A stretch of 64,000 nucleotides of DNA from Gyrodactylus bullatarudis (Eukaryota; Platyhelminthes; Monogenea; Gyrodactylidea; Gyrodactylidae). Where the stretch lies: contig SSNU01000295.1 of the NCBI GenBank assembly GCA_012064415.1, positions 1 through 64,000 of the forward strand, in the 5' to 3' direction. The notes beneath the pieces were generated by a model. It was not told the DNA's origin. It saw only the letters and a program-made list of their open reading frames with translations, and did no database searches. Shown piece after piece: positions 22,701-37,700 of this stretch (positions are counted from its first letter, which is position 1; the number at the start of each line of letters is the position of its first letter). The translations under genes and the position numbers were made by a program.

Positions 22701-25700
22701 ATTTGAGCTCAAAAGTTAAATAAGTCTTTTCGAAATAATATCTGTCGGGTTTGATATATTTTTGATCCTGAACACTCATTTAATTTTGGAATTCAAGAAG
22801 GATACGTGTTTTTGACTATCAGGAGAAAAATTTTCTCGTATAGATAATAAAATCTCATCTTTAAATATCAATTAACTCTATTTTGTACAATTACAATTAG
22901 TTATGTGGTTCTGTTATCCGGTTCAAATAGGCTTGATCAATTTTTAAAAAGTAAATACTAATCTGAAGACGTTCGAGTTCATGTCTTATTTTGATCCTGA
23001 AAAACTTATTCATTTAACTTCAAAAATAATTTTAGGGTTAATTACAAAAAGTCTAAGGGTAAAAGTCCTATTTTACAATTGGTCTAGGTCATTTTTACAA
23101 AAAGTCTAAGATCTATTCGGTGTATTATCAAATGGTCTAAGTCTGTTCACAGAAAGTATAAGTGATATATGAGGGTATTATCATATGGCCTAACAAATTT
23201 ACACGTTCTATAACTTTGCTTAAAATATTTATCAATCGGCATAAGTTTTTTGACGCCAAGTCTAAGTTTACAATAGGAAAAAGTGTAAATCAAATTTACT
23301 CCGGCTTCTGATAGCATCCTTTCATTTTTCAAATTGTTGTCAATGTTGAGAAAGAACATTGAATTTAAAATTTTAATTCTCTATTGAATGGTGTTCAAGC
23401 CATAATTTGTGTGCAATATGTAAAAATTAGTTAATAGTATGTTAAAATGTAGTAATTTCACGTAAAATCTTAAGTTAGAGAGCGAATCTTTTGTAGGTTA
23501 ATTTTAACAAAAATTACCTTTCTGAGACGAAAAATCTCTCGTCAGAAAACTACTTCTAAATATTCATTTTGTCACGATGCTACTTGTAGGTATGATGGTT
23601 ATAAGAATATATTAAAAATGGGTGTGCTCTAAGTGGAGATACCAATGTATTTTCAAATAGGGAAGGATGCTATCAGTACTACTGATTCAGTAGCCAAAAT
23701 AAATCTTATTTACTATTTTTACCTTAAAACTTTCATTTTCTAAACTTAGACTTGGCGTCAAAAAACTTATGCCGATTGATAAATATTTTAAGCAAAGTTA
23801 TAGAACGTGTAAATTTGTTAGGCCAAATGATAATACACGCATATATCACTTATAATTTCTGTAAACAGACTTTATAAATTTCATCATAAATATTTGAGTT
23901 CTTTAAGAAAAAGTTTAGAGTAAACATCTTAAGTTCCCTTTAATAAATCAATGAAATATTCGAATTCTATGAGATGAATGATAAAAATAGAAATGAAAAA
24001 ATCAGAAAAATTCTGAGATTCTTCAACTTACTGGTCACTAAAGAAGAAGTTATACAATGTATTTCCGAATGATTTCCATATATCCTCACTGACATCTGAA
24101 AGATATGAAGATGATCAAAATGTTTTAAAACTTGTAAATATTTTTTATATGTTAGATATCTTTGCAAAATAAAAGAACTAAATCATATAATCAATTTTTG
24201 AATATAAATGTTTAAATTCAGGTTGAATACTGATTCTTCAGCCCATATGAAATATACTTTACGCTCTGAGAAATATAAGGCTGAATTTTGGATAGTTTTA
24301 TGAATTTTTCAGGAAAATATCGACCGAAGAATATCTCATTTATTTAACCTAATTTTGAAAGTATCATTTAAAGATGAATAGTCTATTGAATAATCTTAAT
24401 GTCTATTTCATAATTGAAATTTACTAAGATCCAAATTGACTCTTTTCGAGTTAATTCTCATGTGGGATCAAATGTTCTGTATTGATCTTGGCAAATAAAA
24501 ATATGTCAGATATATAGTTGGAATACATGGAATAGAAAATGGTAAGGTAAGTAGAGGAAAATATTGTTTTAAAGGATAACCATCAACAAGATATTGAAAG
24601 AGGCAAGATAACTTTTTGTAATACTCAAATCTTTAAGCTTAAAAAATACATTCAGGGTTTTTTTGCGGCTAGCTTTTGAAAATTAGTCAATCAAGGATTT
24701 GACAAGGCGATTCCCACCAGTAAATATCTTTTTTGAAATGTATCGTTGTTTTATTGAGCCGACATATCAAATGAATCAAGAAATCAAAACTTTTTCTCAA
24801 CAAAAGAATAAGATGCAAATGTCCAGAGCAAGATGTATTTAAGAATTCAGTGAGATAAAATAAATATTTGTTTTTGAAATACAATGCTTGCTAATCAAAG
24901 TGTATTTACCCAAGAGGCAGAGCACATTCCAGATCAAGAATTACTACAAAAATCTAAATTAGAGGGAAATGTTGTTAAAATTAAAAACAGATACATCAAG
25001 ACTAATGCTGAAGAGAATAAGAATTGATAGGGGCACACATGAAAAAGAAGATTTTGATTGATAAATCCCTAATCTCCAAAATTAGAGATTAAAAGATTTT
25101 AATAAACGTATTTAAGCATTCAGTATTTCTTAAACACCTTACAAGGATATATAATCAATCATAGTGGATTAGAAAGAGGGGAATTCGGAATTGAGCGAAT
25201 CTTATGATTTCAAATTTAATTTAATTTTACAAATGCCTTTCTGATGAAATAAAGTTTGACTTTTTATCAACGTAAATTGTTAAAATGAAAGAAGAAGATA
25301 CCAAAATATTCAAGAAATTAGAAAAGCTTATCAGCTGAAAATTTCAAAAATGATAATCATAAAACAGCGTCTTGGTAAAATTTAATCACAACCAGTGTAA
25401 TTAGTAGGTCTCTAAAAGTTTTAGACTAAAACCAACATTTTTTCCATTCAATCGGTTTCGTGCAAATTTATGAAAATGTTTAGAGTTTTCATCAGATCAT
25501 TCAAGATATATTAATTTTTTTATAATGAATATTGCCCGATATTCGTGATCAAACAGTATACAGCATAATTCAGGTAAATAATGCTGAAAAACTATAGAGT
25601 GCAAGATTACTGAATTCTTTATACCAAAAATTACTGAATTATAATAAAATTAAAGGGTGCATTTTTTATCGTATGATATAATATATATATTAAATGTATA

Positions 25701-28700
25701 TAATTTGATAGAGAAAATAAATCTTTATTGGATTATATGAAGGAAAGTAATTTACAAATACTTGTCCAATATTTTATTGAATTAAAGTCTAGAGAATATT
25801 AAATTTTGGCGTCTTTAAATCAGGGGTTATTAAAATTTTTCTCAGAAATCCTTCAAGCAATAAAATCCGAATACTGTAGTTAAGTGATAAATTTTTAAAG
25901 GATATTGACATTTTTTGAACATTTAGCTGGAAATTTTATTCTGATTTCGAAGTGAGAAGATGGTGAGATGAAGTTCTGAAATAAATAAATTTTAAAATAA
26001 AAATAAAATTTCATCGTTTTTGTTTATTTTTAAGACGTTTACTCTAATTTTCAAAGCAGGTTTTAAAATATCATCTATCTTTACACATGTCAATAACAGC
26101 AGCTTTAAAAAGAGATTTGTATCTTTTATTATTACAACATTTGAGCTCAAAAAATTTTATCGATTTCGCAAATTTGAACTTATTAGATGTTGATATTTGG
26201 GATTAAAATTAGAAGAATTATTCGAATTTGGTCACAAAAGTTCACGGACATTCTGTCTTTTCAAGAAAAAGTTCATCTCCATGGTGATTGGAAATTTCAG
26301 ATGGTTCAATTTCCCACAATAATGACGAATTTCTGTGTACTTCGGTGACCAAATTCGAATAATTTGTCTAATGTTCATCACAAACATCAGCATTTTATTG
26401 TTTTAAAAAAAATTCGAAGAAAATGGTCTCATTTCATCATGGAATTCGAAAAATTATTTTTCCTGACTATCCAGAAAAAATTGAGATTTTTGTAAAAATA
26501 GTGAATTCTCATCTTCATGTCGACTAGCTTAATGGATTGTTCACCAAGTTATTATTGTTTTAATCCACCCCTAGAGAGGATAGTTATCACTGATAACTAT
26601 CAGATAAAAAGTTTGAAAACATTGAATCGAAAACTTATTCCTCTTTATAAAAACTTGAGGAAACTTGATTCTCTTCAATAGATTTTATCGTAGATCAAAA
26701 AAATTATTAGAAAAGTATTTCCTTAAAGAAAAAAATTCGTGATTGAAGATGAAGAGAAATAAAGATTAAACTTGAAAGTGTTAAATTTAATTAAAACTTG
26801 TATTCTTTATTCGAAATCTTGAGTTAGAATGAAAAAGGAATTCATCATATTGAACAAAGTACAGGTCGTGTGACAAAGTTGGAAAAGGAGCATAGATTTA
26901 AAATTCTACGCAGTTTCTCGAGATATTTTGAGGAATATTAAAGTAGACAAAGACGAAAGTTTTTGAATAGAAAACTATTGCGACATAGTCATTTGCAAAC
27001 AATTAAATTCAGTTGAGAAAATAATAATCTTTATAGTTTATTAAAGATGATTAAGAGAGAATTTAAATATCTTTTTGTAGACTCGAGAAAGCAGTTTCTT
27101 AAGGATTTAAGGAGCTTATTCAATAATTAAACTAATTAATACGAAGTTAAGAATCTATGAATTTTACAAAAATCTCTTTTTATTCATCAAAGAAAATCAA
27201 CTATGCTGAATCGGATCAAAGGATTGATCTTATTACCGATTAAGAGTTGGATTTCTATTTTTCGATCATTTTTCCTAGTTGAAAATCAATGGAATTTCAA
27301 TGATTGAAAATTCTTCGAAAATATAATGGCTTTCTTGTCTAATTTAATTCTAAAAAAATTATTTTGAACCACACTCCCACCTTCAAATCAATAAATATTT
27401 CAGCTAAAAGTTCAAAAAATGGGAATTTAGCGTCAAATTGAAATTTGAAATCTTGAAAATAATAATTTTACTACAGTTGTTCTCGAAAAATATCAGAACT
27501 CATGATTTTTTCTCATTTTTTTCATCAAGGTATCAAGATATTAGAGCTGGCGCTTTTTTTCCTTTTTTAAACTCTCCAATAGACAAGAAGACCAGAAATG
27601 ATCGTAGAGATTTTAGAAAAAACTCCATTTACGTGCAAAGACTACTTCCTATTTTTCGATCATTTTTACTGCTAGCAAATTGATAAATTCGGAAGATCCG
27701 AGATCAGTTTGAAATTACAGTTTTTTGCAAAAACAATAAAAGAATAATTCTTAAATCAGCAAAAGTGTTTCTTTTGAATGGGTTATCAAAAAATCTTCAC
27801 AAAATATTGATACCTTGATGAAAAAAATGAGATTTTTGTAAAAATCATTGATGCTCAACTTAAGAATAATATCAACCAATTTAATTATAATTAAAATTTA
27901 AAATTATTAATTATAATTATAATTTTTTCTCGAATAAAAACAGAATGAGATAGTTGACAAGTATTAACTCTGTATGTAAGAGAGATAAGTTAATGTGATT
28001 AAAACTTGCTAATCTATTAATTACTGTATAATATACTGTGTATATCTAAAGGACAGGCCCAGAGGAATTTTAATTGTTCAATTACAGAAAATTTAATTTT
28101 CTCTGTTAATTCTTCCAGAAAGATGTTGAGAAAAAGAGAGTATACGGAAAATTCCAATGCTAATTAAACAACAATTCAAAAAATATTTCCCCAATAACAA
28201 ACTTACTCAAATTAGCATTGTAGAAACTTTTTTTCAGTTAATGTGACTTGATTTAATTCAAAAAATTAATGTAATTTCAGATATTTAAACTTTAAATAAG
28301 GAAGTGATATAAGGAGATTTTTAGCTGAGCTACTGATGTCATGAATTTAAATGAAAGCATGATGCCAGATTATTTTTGTTTTAATTCAACTCTGGAAATT
28401 GATCAAGAATAGATTTTTGGCGCCAGAAATTTTTTGAACGTAAAATTAGGATAATTAACTTTTACTTCAAAAATTAAGATTATCCTTTGAAATATCTATT
28501 AAATGATGCATTGAGAAATTCTAGAAGTTAATAGAAGAATAATTCAATTATGAAATTTTCAGATCAAAGTAGAAAATTGCTATCAATCAAGTTTGAGAAA
28601 AATGCATTCTAAATAAGATTAAAAATTATATTAATGATGATTAGAGCTTCAAAAAATAATAGCTAAAAACTTTTTAAATAATAATAATTTAAAAAATAAT

Positions 28701-31700
28701 ATTTTTCGATTTTAAGATATTATTTTAATCCGTATTAAAGTGTACTTTATTGCGAAATTACCAAAAGATTCTTACATAAGCAATTTATAAGTAAACCGAA
28801 AAAAAGTGAATTGAGACCATTGACGTGTATGAAAAACCATGCTAATTATATGTTGTTTTGATACCTTATTTTTAAGATAATACATTTTAAGATCTTATAA
28901 CTTTAAACCCTGATGCTATAATGGAAAAATTATTGTTTTAAGGGATATTAGCAAAATCAAGGGGATAGATTCTCACTTTCAAGAAGTATATATTCGGGAT
29001 ATTTTCACTTTTAAGAGGGGTTAAACAGAGTAAGAGTAGAGAGGTTTACACTAACAAGAGTATATTCTCATATTCTTTAGTACATACCTTAGGATCATAA
29101 ATTATTCATCATTAAGATTTAAATTCTCAAGACTTTGATTTATCATTATATCATGTCAATAATTGAAATAATTGAGGAAATAAAGAAATTCCTCGTGATT
29201 TGTCAGTAGATTTGTAGAGAGTAGAAGAGGTCCAACAAAACGAGCTCATCAAACTAATCATATCACAAAGTTAAATGTGAATGCTCTTTTTCTGCAAAAT
29301 ATCTTATTAATCATTTTTAAATATAGATTTATTTTTCTAACAAAAAAATCTTGATATACGTTACAGTCTAAAAAAGGGATAGTAATCGTTAAAATTTCGT
29401 GATCCTCTAGCATGAAAACTTCTCTGTCCCTAACTTGTTATTTGTTTATAAAGTGAAAATACTCCGAATATACCCGTCTTGAAGGTGAGAATCTATCTAC
29501 TTGATTTTGAAAATATCTCTCTACCCCTACTCTTGATTTTGCTTTTACCCCTTGTTTTAAATGGTTTTCAGAAGGGAGGGAATAAGCATTTCAATACTTT
29601 TTGAGGCTCATTGATGATTTTAGATAAATCCTTTTCTTCGTACTGAATTTTTCAAAAAAGGGTCTTTAATAGTTTTTGTCATTTATTGCAAGTTTTTTGA
29701 TATTATAAATCGAAATAAAAAATATAGGAATTACTCGTATCATTTTCAGCGGCAAACTTTAGCAAATCCAATAAGCATTTGCTGCCGAGTATCCAGGTGG
29801 ATTGTTGAGGACAAGAATACTTCAGCTTGAAAACATCACCGAGAAACTAAAATTTAATACAAATGATAGCTTCTTTAATATTTTTACAAATTAATAGTTA
29901 TTTTCACCCTATTGTCAATAGCTTTTATGCCCAGAAAAAACTTTTGAAATATTGTGTAACTGTTGTAGTAAACTTACTTGAATTATTGGTATTCCACTGT
30001 TGTAAGTTGAACGATCGATGGCAATGTTTTTGTAGAACGTACAAACCATCATGAGGCATCTTTCTCCGAATTTCACCAACTTTGCCGGTATTTGTGATTG
30101 CTCTTTAAGTCCAGGGTGTATCTGGATATCAATAATAATTATAAAATATACATCAATCAGATATAATCTTAAATATCACAGAAATGATTAGATAAACACA
30201 AAGCATTCATATGAAGCAAATAGGAAGGACTTTTTCAATAATTTCTATGAATGAAGTTAAGAGGAATTTATCTTCTAGACATTCTTCAAGTGAGTTTAAG
30301 GTAATAAAGGAAATATAGATGATCATTTAGATTTTGAGAAGTTCTTAAATGAAAGGATGAACCTGAAAAAGTAAAGAAACAAATAAAATTCATTTTAATT
30401 TCAATGGAATTTATATAAAAAGATGATAACGCTCATATTAGGTCAAGGTAAGCTGCTAAATAAATCTAGCCAGGGAGACATGCAGTTGAGAATTAACCAG
30501 AATTTGTTACCACTCATGATGATTTTACATTCACTTACCGAATTCTACACAGAATTGAAAATGAAAAGAGAAAAATGTGTTAAAACAAATAGATTTACAA
30601 CAAGGAATATTTATTATGGAAAAGGGACTTACAAAGTTGTACTTGAGTTTTGAAGAAATCTGAGGCAGCTTTATGGTTAATTTGGCAATGTCAAGTAGCA
30701 ATTTTATAAACGCTTCAATAAGTCTGATGGATTTTTGATGATTCGAACTGATTTCCTATTAAAATAAATTTTATTTAAACTTATTCAGGATAGATTTATC
30801 AATTCTAATACAATGTTCAATTTCAACTTTCCTGGGTAAAAATGTACACCTAGTTAACATGAACATGGGAATTTATGATTTTTACATCATGAAATCGAAT
30901 TTGATCAAGATTTTTTGAATCTAGATTATAAGGCCCACTTTAACGATCTGATCTAGGAAAATTTTGAAAAAATCAATATCGTGAAAGTGGGTCTCGTAAT
31001 TTAGATTACAAAAAATCTTGATCAAATTCGATTTCATGATAAAAAATGAGAATATTGTAAAAATCATAAATTCCTATTTTGATATTAACTATCTTTAGTT
31101 TAAAATGAATATTCTGCTCGAATTACTTAAATTTTTCGCCAAAATAATTTTCTATTAAGGTGCCAGTCATAGAATAAAAGTTCCATTTTTAGTAGAAATT
31201 CTCTCAAACTTGATAGAATTACTTTCAAGAAGTCATTGAAGATTTCATGGCTTTTGATAGAATAGTTAAGAATTATTTCATTTAGGCTATATTCAAAATG
31301 ATAAGGAGAAAAATAGTTTAGCTTCTCTCATGAGAAAAAAATGTTGTATTTAGATTTAGTAAATTTTTCATGCATCATTCGAATTCATCTGAAGAGCTCA
31401 TTCAGATTCTGACCCAGGCTATCTCTACTCTATATTCAAATTTTATAATAGGTTTATTTAGTTCCTGGCTAAATTTTTCAGAAGTTGAGGACAAAGTCTT
31501 GGTTTAAATAAGAAAAAAAATTAGAAATTAAGTTCACCTCTAGTGAAGCTTTCTTTTAAATTTTTTCTCTGACTACTCTAATTAACCAGTGGAAAGAGAT
31601 TCACTTAGAGGATAAACTAAGAAAAATTAATTTGAGAACAAAACCAAGGACCAACAATGGCATCTTCAATATTTTATGATCAAAGTTATTTGAATTTGAA

Positions 31701-34700
31701 GGCCTTTGTAGATCACTTTATCATTCCAATGCAAAATTTGCTCAGTTAATTTTCGTAATTAATCTTATCATGAAATTTCCTTGAGGTAGAATACGAATTG
31801 AATTGTTTTAAATATACAATTTAAATTTTTGAAAATGATACGCTAGAAATACTATAGCAAACTCAGAAATTTTAGTTAAGAAATCAAGAATCTTGATTCA
31901 AGATAGTTTTTAACGAGCTTGAATTTTGGTCCATTTATCTTATCAAGGAAAACATGGTTCCCGATTGATTATTTAATGAAGAAACCCATAAACATACGTA
32001 GACGATTCAAATTTGAAAGAAAATATGATACTAAAATATTTTTTCAAATAAGTTTAGAGGTTTGGAACAAATTCTCACTTTTGTTTCACAACAGATGAAC
32101 AATAATGAAATGTATATTTAGTGAATAGAATTTTTTTATCTAAGTTAGTAATAAATTTTCCCTTTCAAAAGACTCTAAATCGAATAATAATTGTTAAAAG
32201 AATCATTTTCTAACTTGTTAAAAAGTGTGTTAAGATAATACGCATGTAATTAGTAAATAATAATAAGTATTTAATTATAATTAGAAAAGAAAACTAACAA
32301 TTTTTTTTCACAATGAAAACAAAATATTTACTACAGATTTGAGATACAGATCAACAATATTGTTTTAACATTGAAGGAAAATAAAAATAATCCTGATTAA
32401 TATCTTGATTAGAAAGACAAAAACATGATATAATAATAAATATCAGGGAAAATATTATTAAAATTAATACGAAAAAAGAGAAAATTAGTTTCCTGACTCG
32501 AAAAATTTTATGGAACAGTGCACAATATGAGATACATGACTTGATCAACTAGAAAAAACTACAACTCCAAGAGACTCAACAAGACGATAGCCTATGGCAC
32601 TATTTTTGAACATTGCAGCTTACAACTCTGTTTTATACTGCATGCGAAATTTGTGAAGTCTAATTCCATCAAGACGTGTTTTTATAAAAGAACTAGCAAT
32701 AAGTCTCATGAAGAAGGAGATTGAAATCTACCTTTGAAGATTCTATGTGTTCTAAGCCTCCGAGAAAATGTTTACGATTTCTCTAAGAAGCTCAGACAAA
32801 AATGGCTATACAAATTTCTCAAAATGTAATATTTTCCCATGTTATTATTTGTGAAAATTTTGTTAAATATATATCAAAATATAATAAGCTTTTTACTGTA
32901 TGGGATTTAAAATTTGCGATTTATGAAAATTGTTCATTTGTGATAGGAGCCAAGGCTCATGGCTATAGAATATCTTAAAGTTAAAAAAATTTACTTTCAA
33001 ATGAGGTCTTTAACTGAAGCTTAAGCTGATATAGGCATATTTGAGTTCTACAGGTATAATTACTTTTCTAAAAAACGTTAAAAATACTTTCTTTAAATTA
33101 ATATAGTATAAGTTTGACGAATTATAGAGCTGAGATCTTTGCGTATTCCAGGAGATAAATAGATTTCCTATCGAACGGGTGATAGAAGATGTATTTTCTG
33201 GGGGCTTAGTTGATAAAATGATATGTGATAGAAATAACCCAGTAAGGATTTAAAATAAATAACTATTAAGACTTTTTGAAGCCCTAGTTATATTGCAATT
33301 AAATCTACTTTGGCTAATATTTATTAAAGATTTCAGATTCTATTTTATGGATCAAAAAAATTTTCCTTTTGAGTTCTTGGGATCGTTCACATTTGAATTG
33401 GAATGAGTACCAATTGCGTGAAAAGAAGGAGATGAAAAGTCTCTCAGATGAAAATAAAACCATTTATCATAAAAAAAGTTCACTTTTGTTACTGATTAAT
33501 CTTCTATATTTTTCCGTCACTCTCTATAAGGATGGATAATTTTTAAATATATATATATCTGTATATCAATTTGAATTATTTATGCTTTCTGCGCGACAGT
33601 AGCAGTAGTAACATAGAATTTCCAACGGAGCTTTAATCTTGTAGTAGATTTGTCAAATTCATTTTGACTAGTAAACCCACAAGAGGAGTTAACAAATATT
33701 GACCATGATTTATTGGGAGAAAGACTAATGACGAAATACAGTTTAAGAGGGTGTTAAATAGGACATTTCCTTCTGGGATTCGATATAATCATTCAACAAG
33801 TCATCTCAAACAGAAAGATCATACAGTTTCAATTTCTAATATTTCTATCCTTAACAAAAATCCTGGGGCTGACAACATATTATATATAAAAAAGAAATTC
33901 TTTATTAACTTATACAAACTAAATCTGTGTTCAGAAAAATTACCCATATAATCTTCGACTACTATGACCGATGTGAGCTTTTTCATTTTACCTTCCATTT
34001 CCGCTACTTATTGGAGAGTTTTGGTGTTTTATTCAGCTTACATTTTTTCTCGAATTATCATTTCATTCACTTATTCATTTTATCAAAATTTCATCAGTAA
34101 CACTTTTGATGATCCTTTGATGAACTATAAATCTAAGAGGTTTCTCGGACGTTTATGAAAATTTACGTGAATATTCAACTCGCAATAAGTTCACCTCATC
34201 AGGGGATCTGATAACTGTCCAAAATCATAGGGCTATTTCTTTCTGGGGACTTTAATCCAAGTCTGATTGCAATAGTTCATATTAATTCTGAGGATTCAAT
34301 AGTATTGTATTGTGATACTTGAAATCATTAGTGTAAATGATAGATGAGGACGATCGTGTATGGCTCTTTTGAATGAAATTTAATGAATTAAAATGCATAT
34401 GCTTGCATCATAAATAAATTTATTCTTTATATATTCCCTCGTCACTTATTACCTCCCACCCTCTAGTTTAATCTTGATAGGGGGCATTTCTAAATATGAA
34501 ATTGATCACACAAAATCTTTTCATATTACTGGACTTTTTCTCTCATACGCAAAAAAGGAAGCCAATGGACGCATCAAGACATTGAACATTTTACTTAAAA
34601 TCATCTTCAAAAATATAAAGTGGAGATTTAATTTATCAATTTGAACTCAAATTTTATTCTAGAATTAGTGAAAATGTTTTTAATTGGAAATTGAAAATCA

Positions 34701-37700
34701 ACAATTTAATCGTTACAGAGATGGTTTCCAAAATTTGATTGATTTCGAATGGGTAGATTTTAGAAATTAGCTAACTTTGGCTGAACTCTAATTTTGTAGA
34801 AATTTCGAATTGAGTTGAAGAGAAAACAATCAGGAATAGGTTCCATCGTTGTCAAATTACACTTATAAAATCTGTAGTTAATATTTTTAATAGGGTGCCA
34901 TCATTCATATCTCACACCCTTGTAATTTCGAAAAATAACTTTTGTAAAACTACCTCTAATGGTCATCTATTTCAATGTTTAATAGAAATAGATTTTGCAA
35001 ATGATCGCCTGAGTCAGGACAATCCGAATGATGTATAGAACATATGTTCCAAAACCAATCTGCATTTATGTACAATGATTTTGTGATAAAATTAAAAGGA
35101 TAAAAAATTTACTGAATTTAATTTCAACCAATTTTCTCATGATAGAAGCTAAAATATTTAACTTCTATTAGGTTGCGAGAAAAGTAATGGGACTAAATAT
35201 GAATTAAGCATATATTGATATTTTATATACATTACAACATGAACATTCAATGAAAATAGTTTCCTGAAGAGTTGAGGCATTTTTCCCAACGAATTGGCAG
35301 TTGTTGGATACCATCTGCATAGAATTCTTCAGGTTTTGAAGCAAAATAGTCTTCAAGTCCAATTTTTACCTCCTCTTTTGATCTGAAATTTTTACCCTTT
35401 AGGAAATGTTGTAATGATCTGAAAAGGTGATAATCAGACGGAGCAAGATCCGGACTATACGGTGGGTGGTCAATGAGATCAAAGTTCTCTTCTTCAAAAA
35501 ATTTTTTAACCTCTTTTCCCAGATGAGGTCTGGCATTGTCTTGAAGAAAAGTTATTCTGCCAAATCTTGGGTAGTTTTGTCTAAGTTTAAGCACCATCTC
35601 TTTCAAGTAAGACAAATAACGCTCAGCATTGACTGTTTTACCATAATCCAAGAGCTCAAAGTGCACAATTCCTTTCATTGTCCAGAAGACGGTCAACATC
35701 ACCTTCTTGGCGAATCGATTTTGGGTAGGCTGAGAGACATGATCTCCTACTTTCTTCCATGACCTTTTTCGACTCTGATCACTCAAATAAATCCACTTTT
35801 CATCAGTGGTAACAATGTTCTTCAGAAAATTGTCGTACTGAATCCTGTGGAGTAGCCTTTTGACTGCTTCAACTCGACGCTTTTTTTGAGAATCATTGAG
35901 CTCGTGTGGCACAAACTCATCATATGAGTTTACGAAATTCTCCTCGCGTAAAACTCGACAAACTGAGTGGTCGGACACATTCAATTGAGCAGAAAGAGCT
36001 CTAGAAGATAGATGGCAATCTGATTCGATAGCAGCAACGATTTCATCACGATTGATCTCTGAAGGACGACCTGACCTTGCTTCATCTTCAAAATCCAATT
36101 TCCCATTTTTGAATGCGGAATGCCATCTGAATACATTAGAACGCTTTATTCGATCTCCAAAAACAGAATTGAGCCTTTTGAAGGTATCTGCTGGTCCAGT
36201 TCCAGAGCAAAACTCGTATGCAATAATCTTACGAAAATCTTTGGTATCAAAAATTTCTGCTATGCTCATGCTTTTAAAATTTTATAATGTTTAATATACA
36301 TAAACAAAAAGCTTGAAAAATAAGCTTTCGAATGATGCCTATTTTGTTTAAACTTGGTTCAGTTTTGAGGGAGAAAATTTTAGTTGAAGTCAAAATCCCA
36401 ATATTTTTCTCGCAACCTAATAATCTAAAGTGGATTATGGATAAACTAATTCTATCAAAAGCCTCGAAAATTTTGATGATTACTTGAATGTAGTAATACC
36501 GTCAAATCTGAGAGATTTTTTATTGAAAATGGAACTTTGACACTGGCATTGCCACTTTAATAAATAATCATTTGAAAGAACAAAATATTCATTCTGAACG
36601 AAATTTTTACCTAGAGAGAATGAAATTGAGTATATTGTATACTGTATAAAAAATGGAAAATCAACGCCTAATGCGTGAAAAAGGCTTGATGAGAGAGGTA
36701 GAAATAGAGTATTTTTTAATTCATAAAAATATTTTTGCTTTTTTTAATCGAGCCATTCCATCGAGAATGTAAACTCGACTTGTACTTAATAACTTGAACT
36801 AAAAGGCCAAAAATACCAGCATGTAGATCCTGAAGTATAATTTAAAATTAAAACATAATATTTTTTTGATTATGAAATTAAATTAGAGTGTTATGGCAGA
36901 TTTTTAAGAAATCTGATCTTTTGGAAAAAATGTTGGCTTAAACTCGACTACTAGATATAAGATATGACTCAAGACATACCTGTTGAACAACAGCAAGTGT
37001 ACTTTGGATTGATTCATCCATAGTTGAAGAGTTGATCGATTTCATTGAATTAGAGCCAAGGGAATGGTTGTTATTATGGATTGAACTATCAATATTTGGA
37101 TAGATTTCGTAGCATTTCAAATACGGTATCAATAGAGATGCTTTGATAACCTGACAAAAGGCATCGAATTCACTCCGTTCGAGAATGATTTTATTCATCT
37201 TTGGGAATAATTGAATAAAAAGATCCATAAGGAGAGTAATAAACGGTTCACATGGAAACCATGGACATGAATCCTAAAAGAAAAGAAAAGTTAAAAAATT
37301 TGCTACCTGTCCATTTATTGGAGTCATGGTATTCTTGATTGAAAATTAATTGTTTTTTTATATTTTCTTTTATTTAAACACTTGAGTCATTTCCAAATCT
37401 ACATTTACATAAAACTTTTTTAAGAAAATATGGTCGTTGAAAAAAAAATTTTCATTTGAACATTGAGCTGAAAATTTTTATTGATTAAAAAGTGGAGGGG
37501 TGATTAAAAGATCTACTTTTGGATCAAAATTACATAGATTGTTTTTGAGTTGAATGATTTTAAATGCTTGAAAATCAACGAAATTTTACGAAAATTTAAT
37601 GAATACAATCAGCTTACTTATCTAATAATCTTTAACATATTTGACTTCCCAAATTCATATCAACTTACTTTCGATACTAGCTAGCCCAAGTTCGATGAAT

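Larger units (their letters stand above)
31460..34990. other. MON2 intron, mostly unassigned
   Basis: Contains repeat C copy 3 (33040-33190) and a segment at 33985-34100 that resembles 45279-45370. No exon is expected or seen. Confidence 0.5.
35080..36600 (-). repeat. Repeat D, copy interrupted by mariner
   Basis: The outer parts (about 35080-35167 and 36421-36600), read on the minus strand and joined, follow the order of 31100-31450. The mariner 35168-36420 sits between them. Confidence 0.75.

Noticed and set aside
33600..33720. Minus-strand block SSCGFTSQNEFDKSTTRLKL
   Set aside because: Somewhat protein-like, but without splice sites in phase, and MON2 needs no exon there.
35427..36294. 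Plus-strand frames inside the mariner
   Set aside because: Shadows of the minus-strand transposase.
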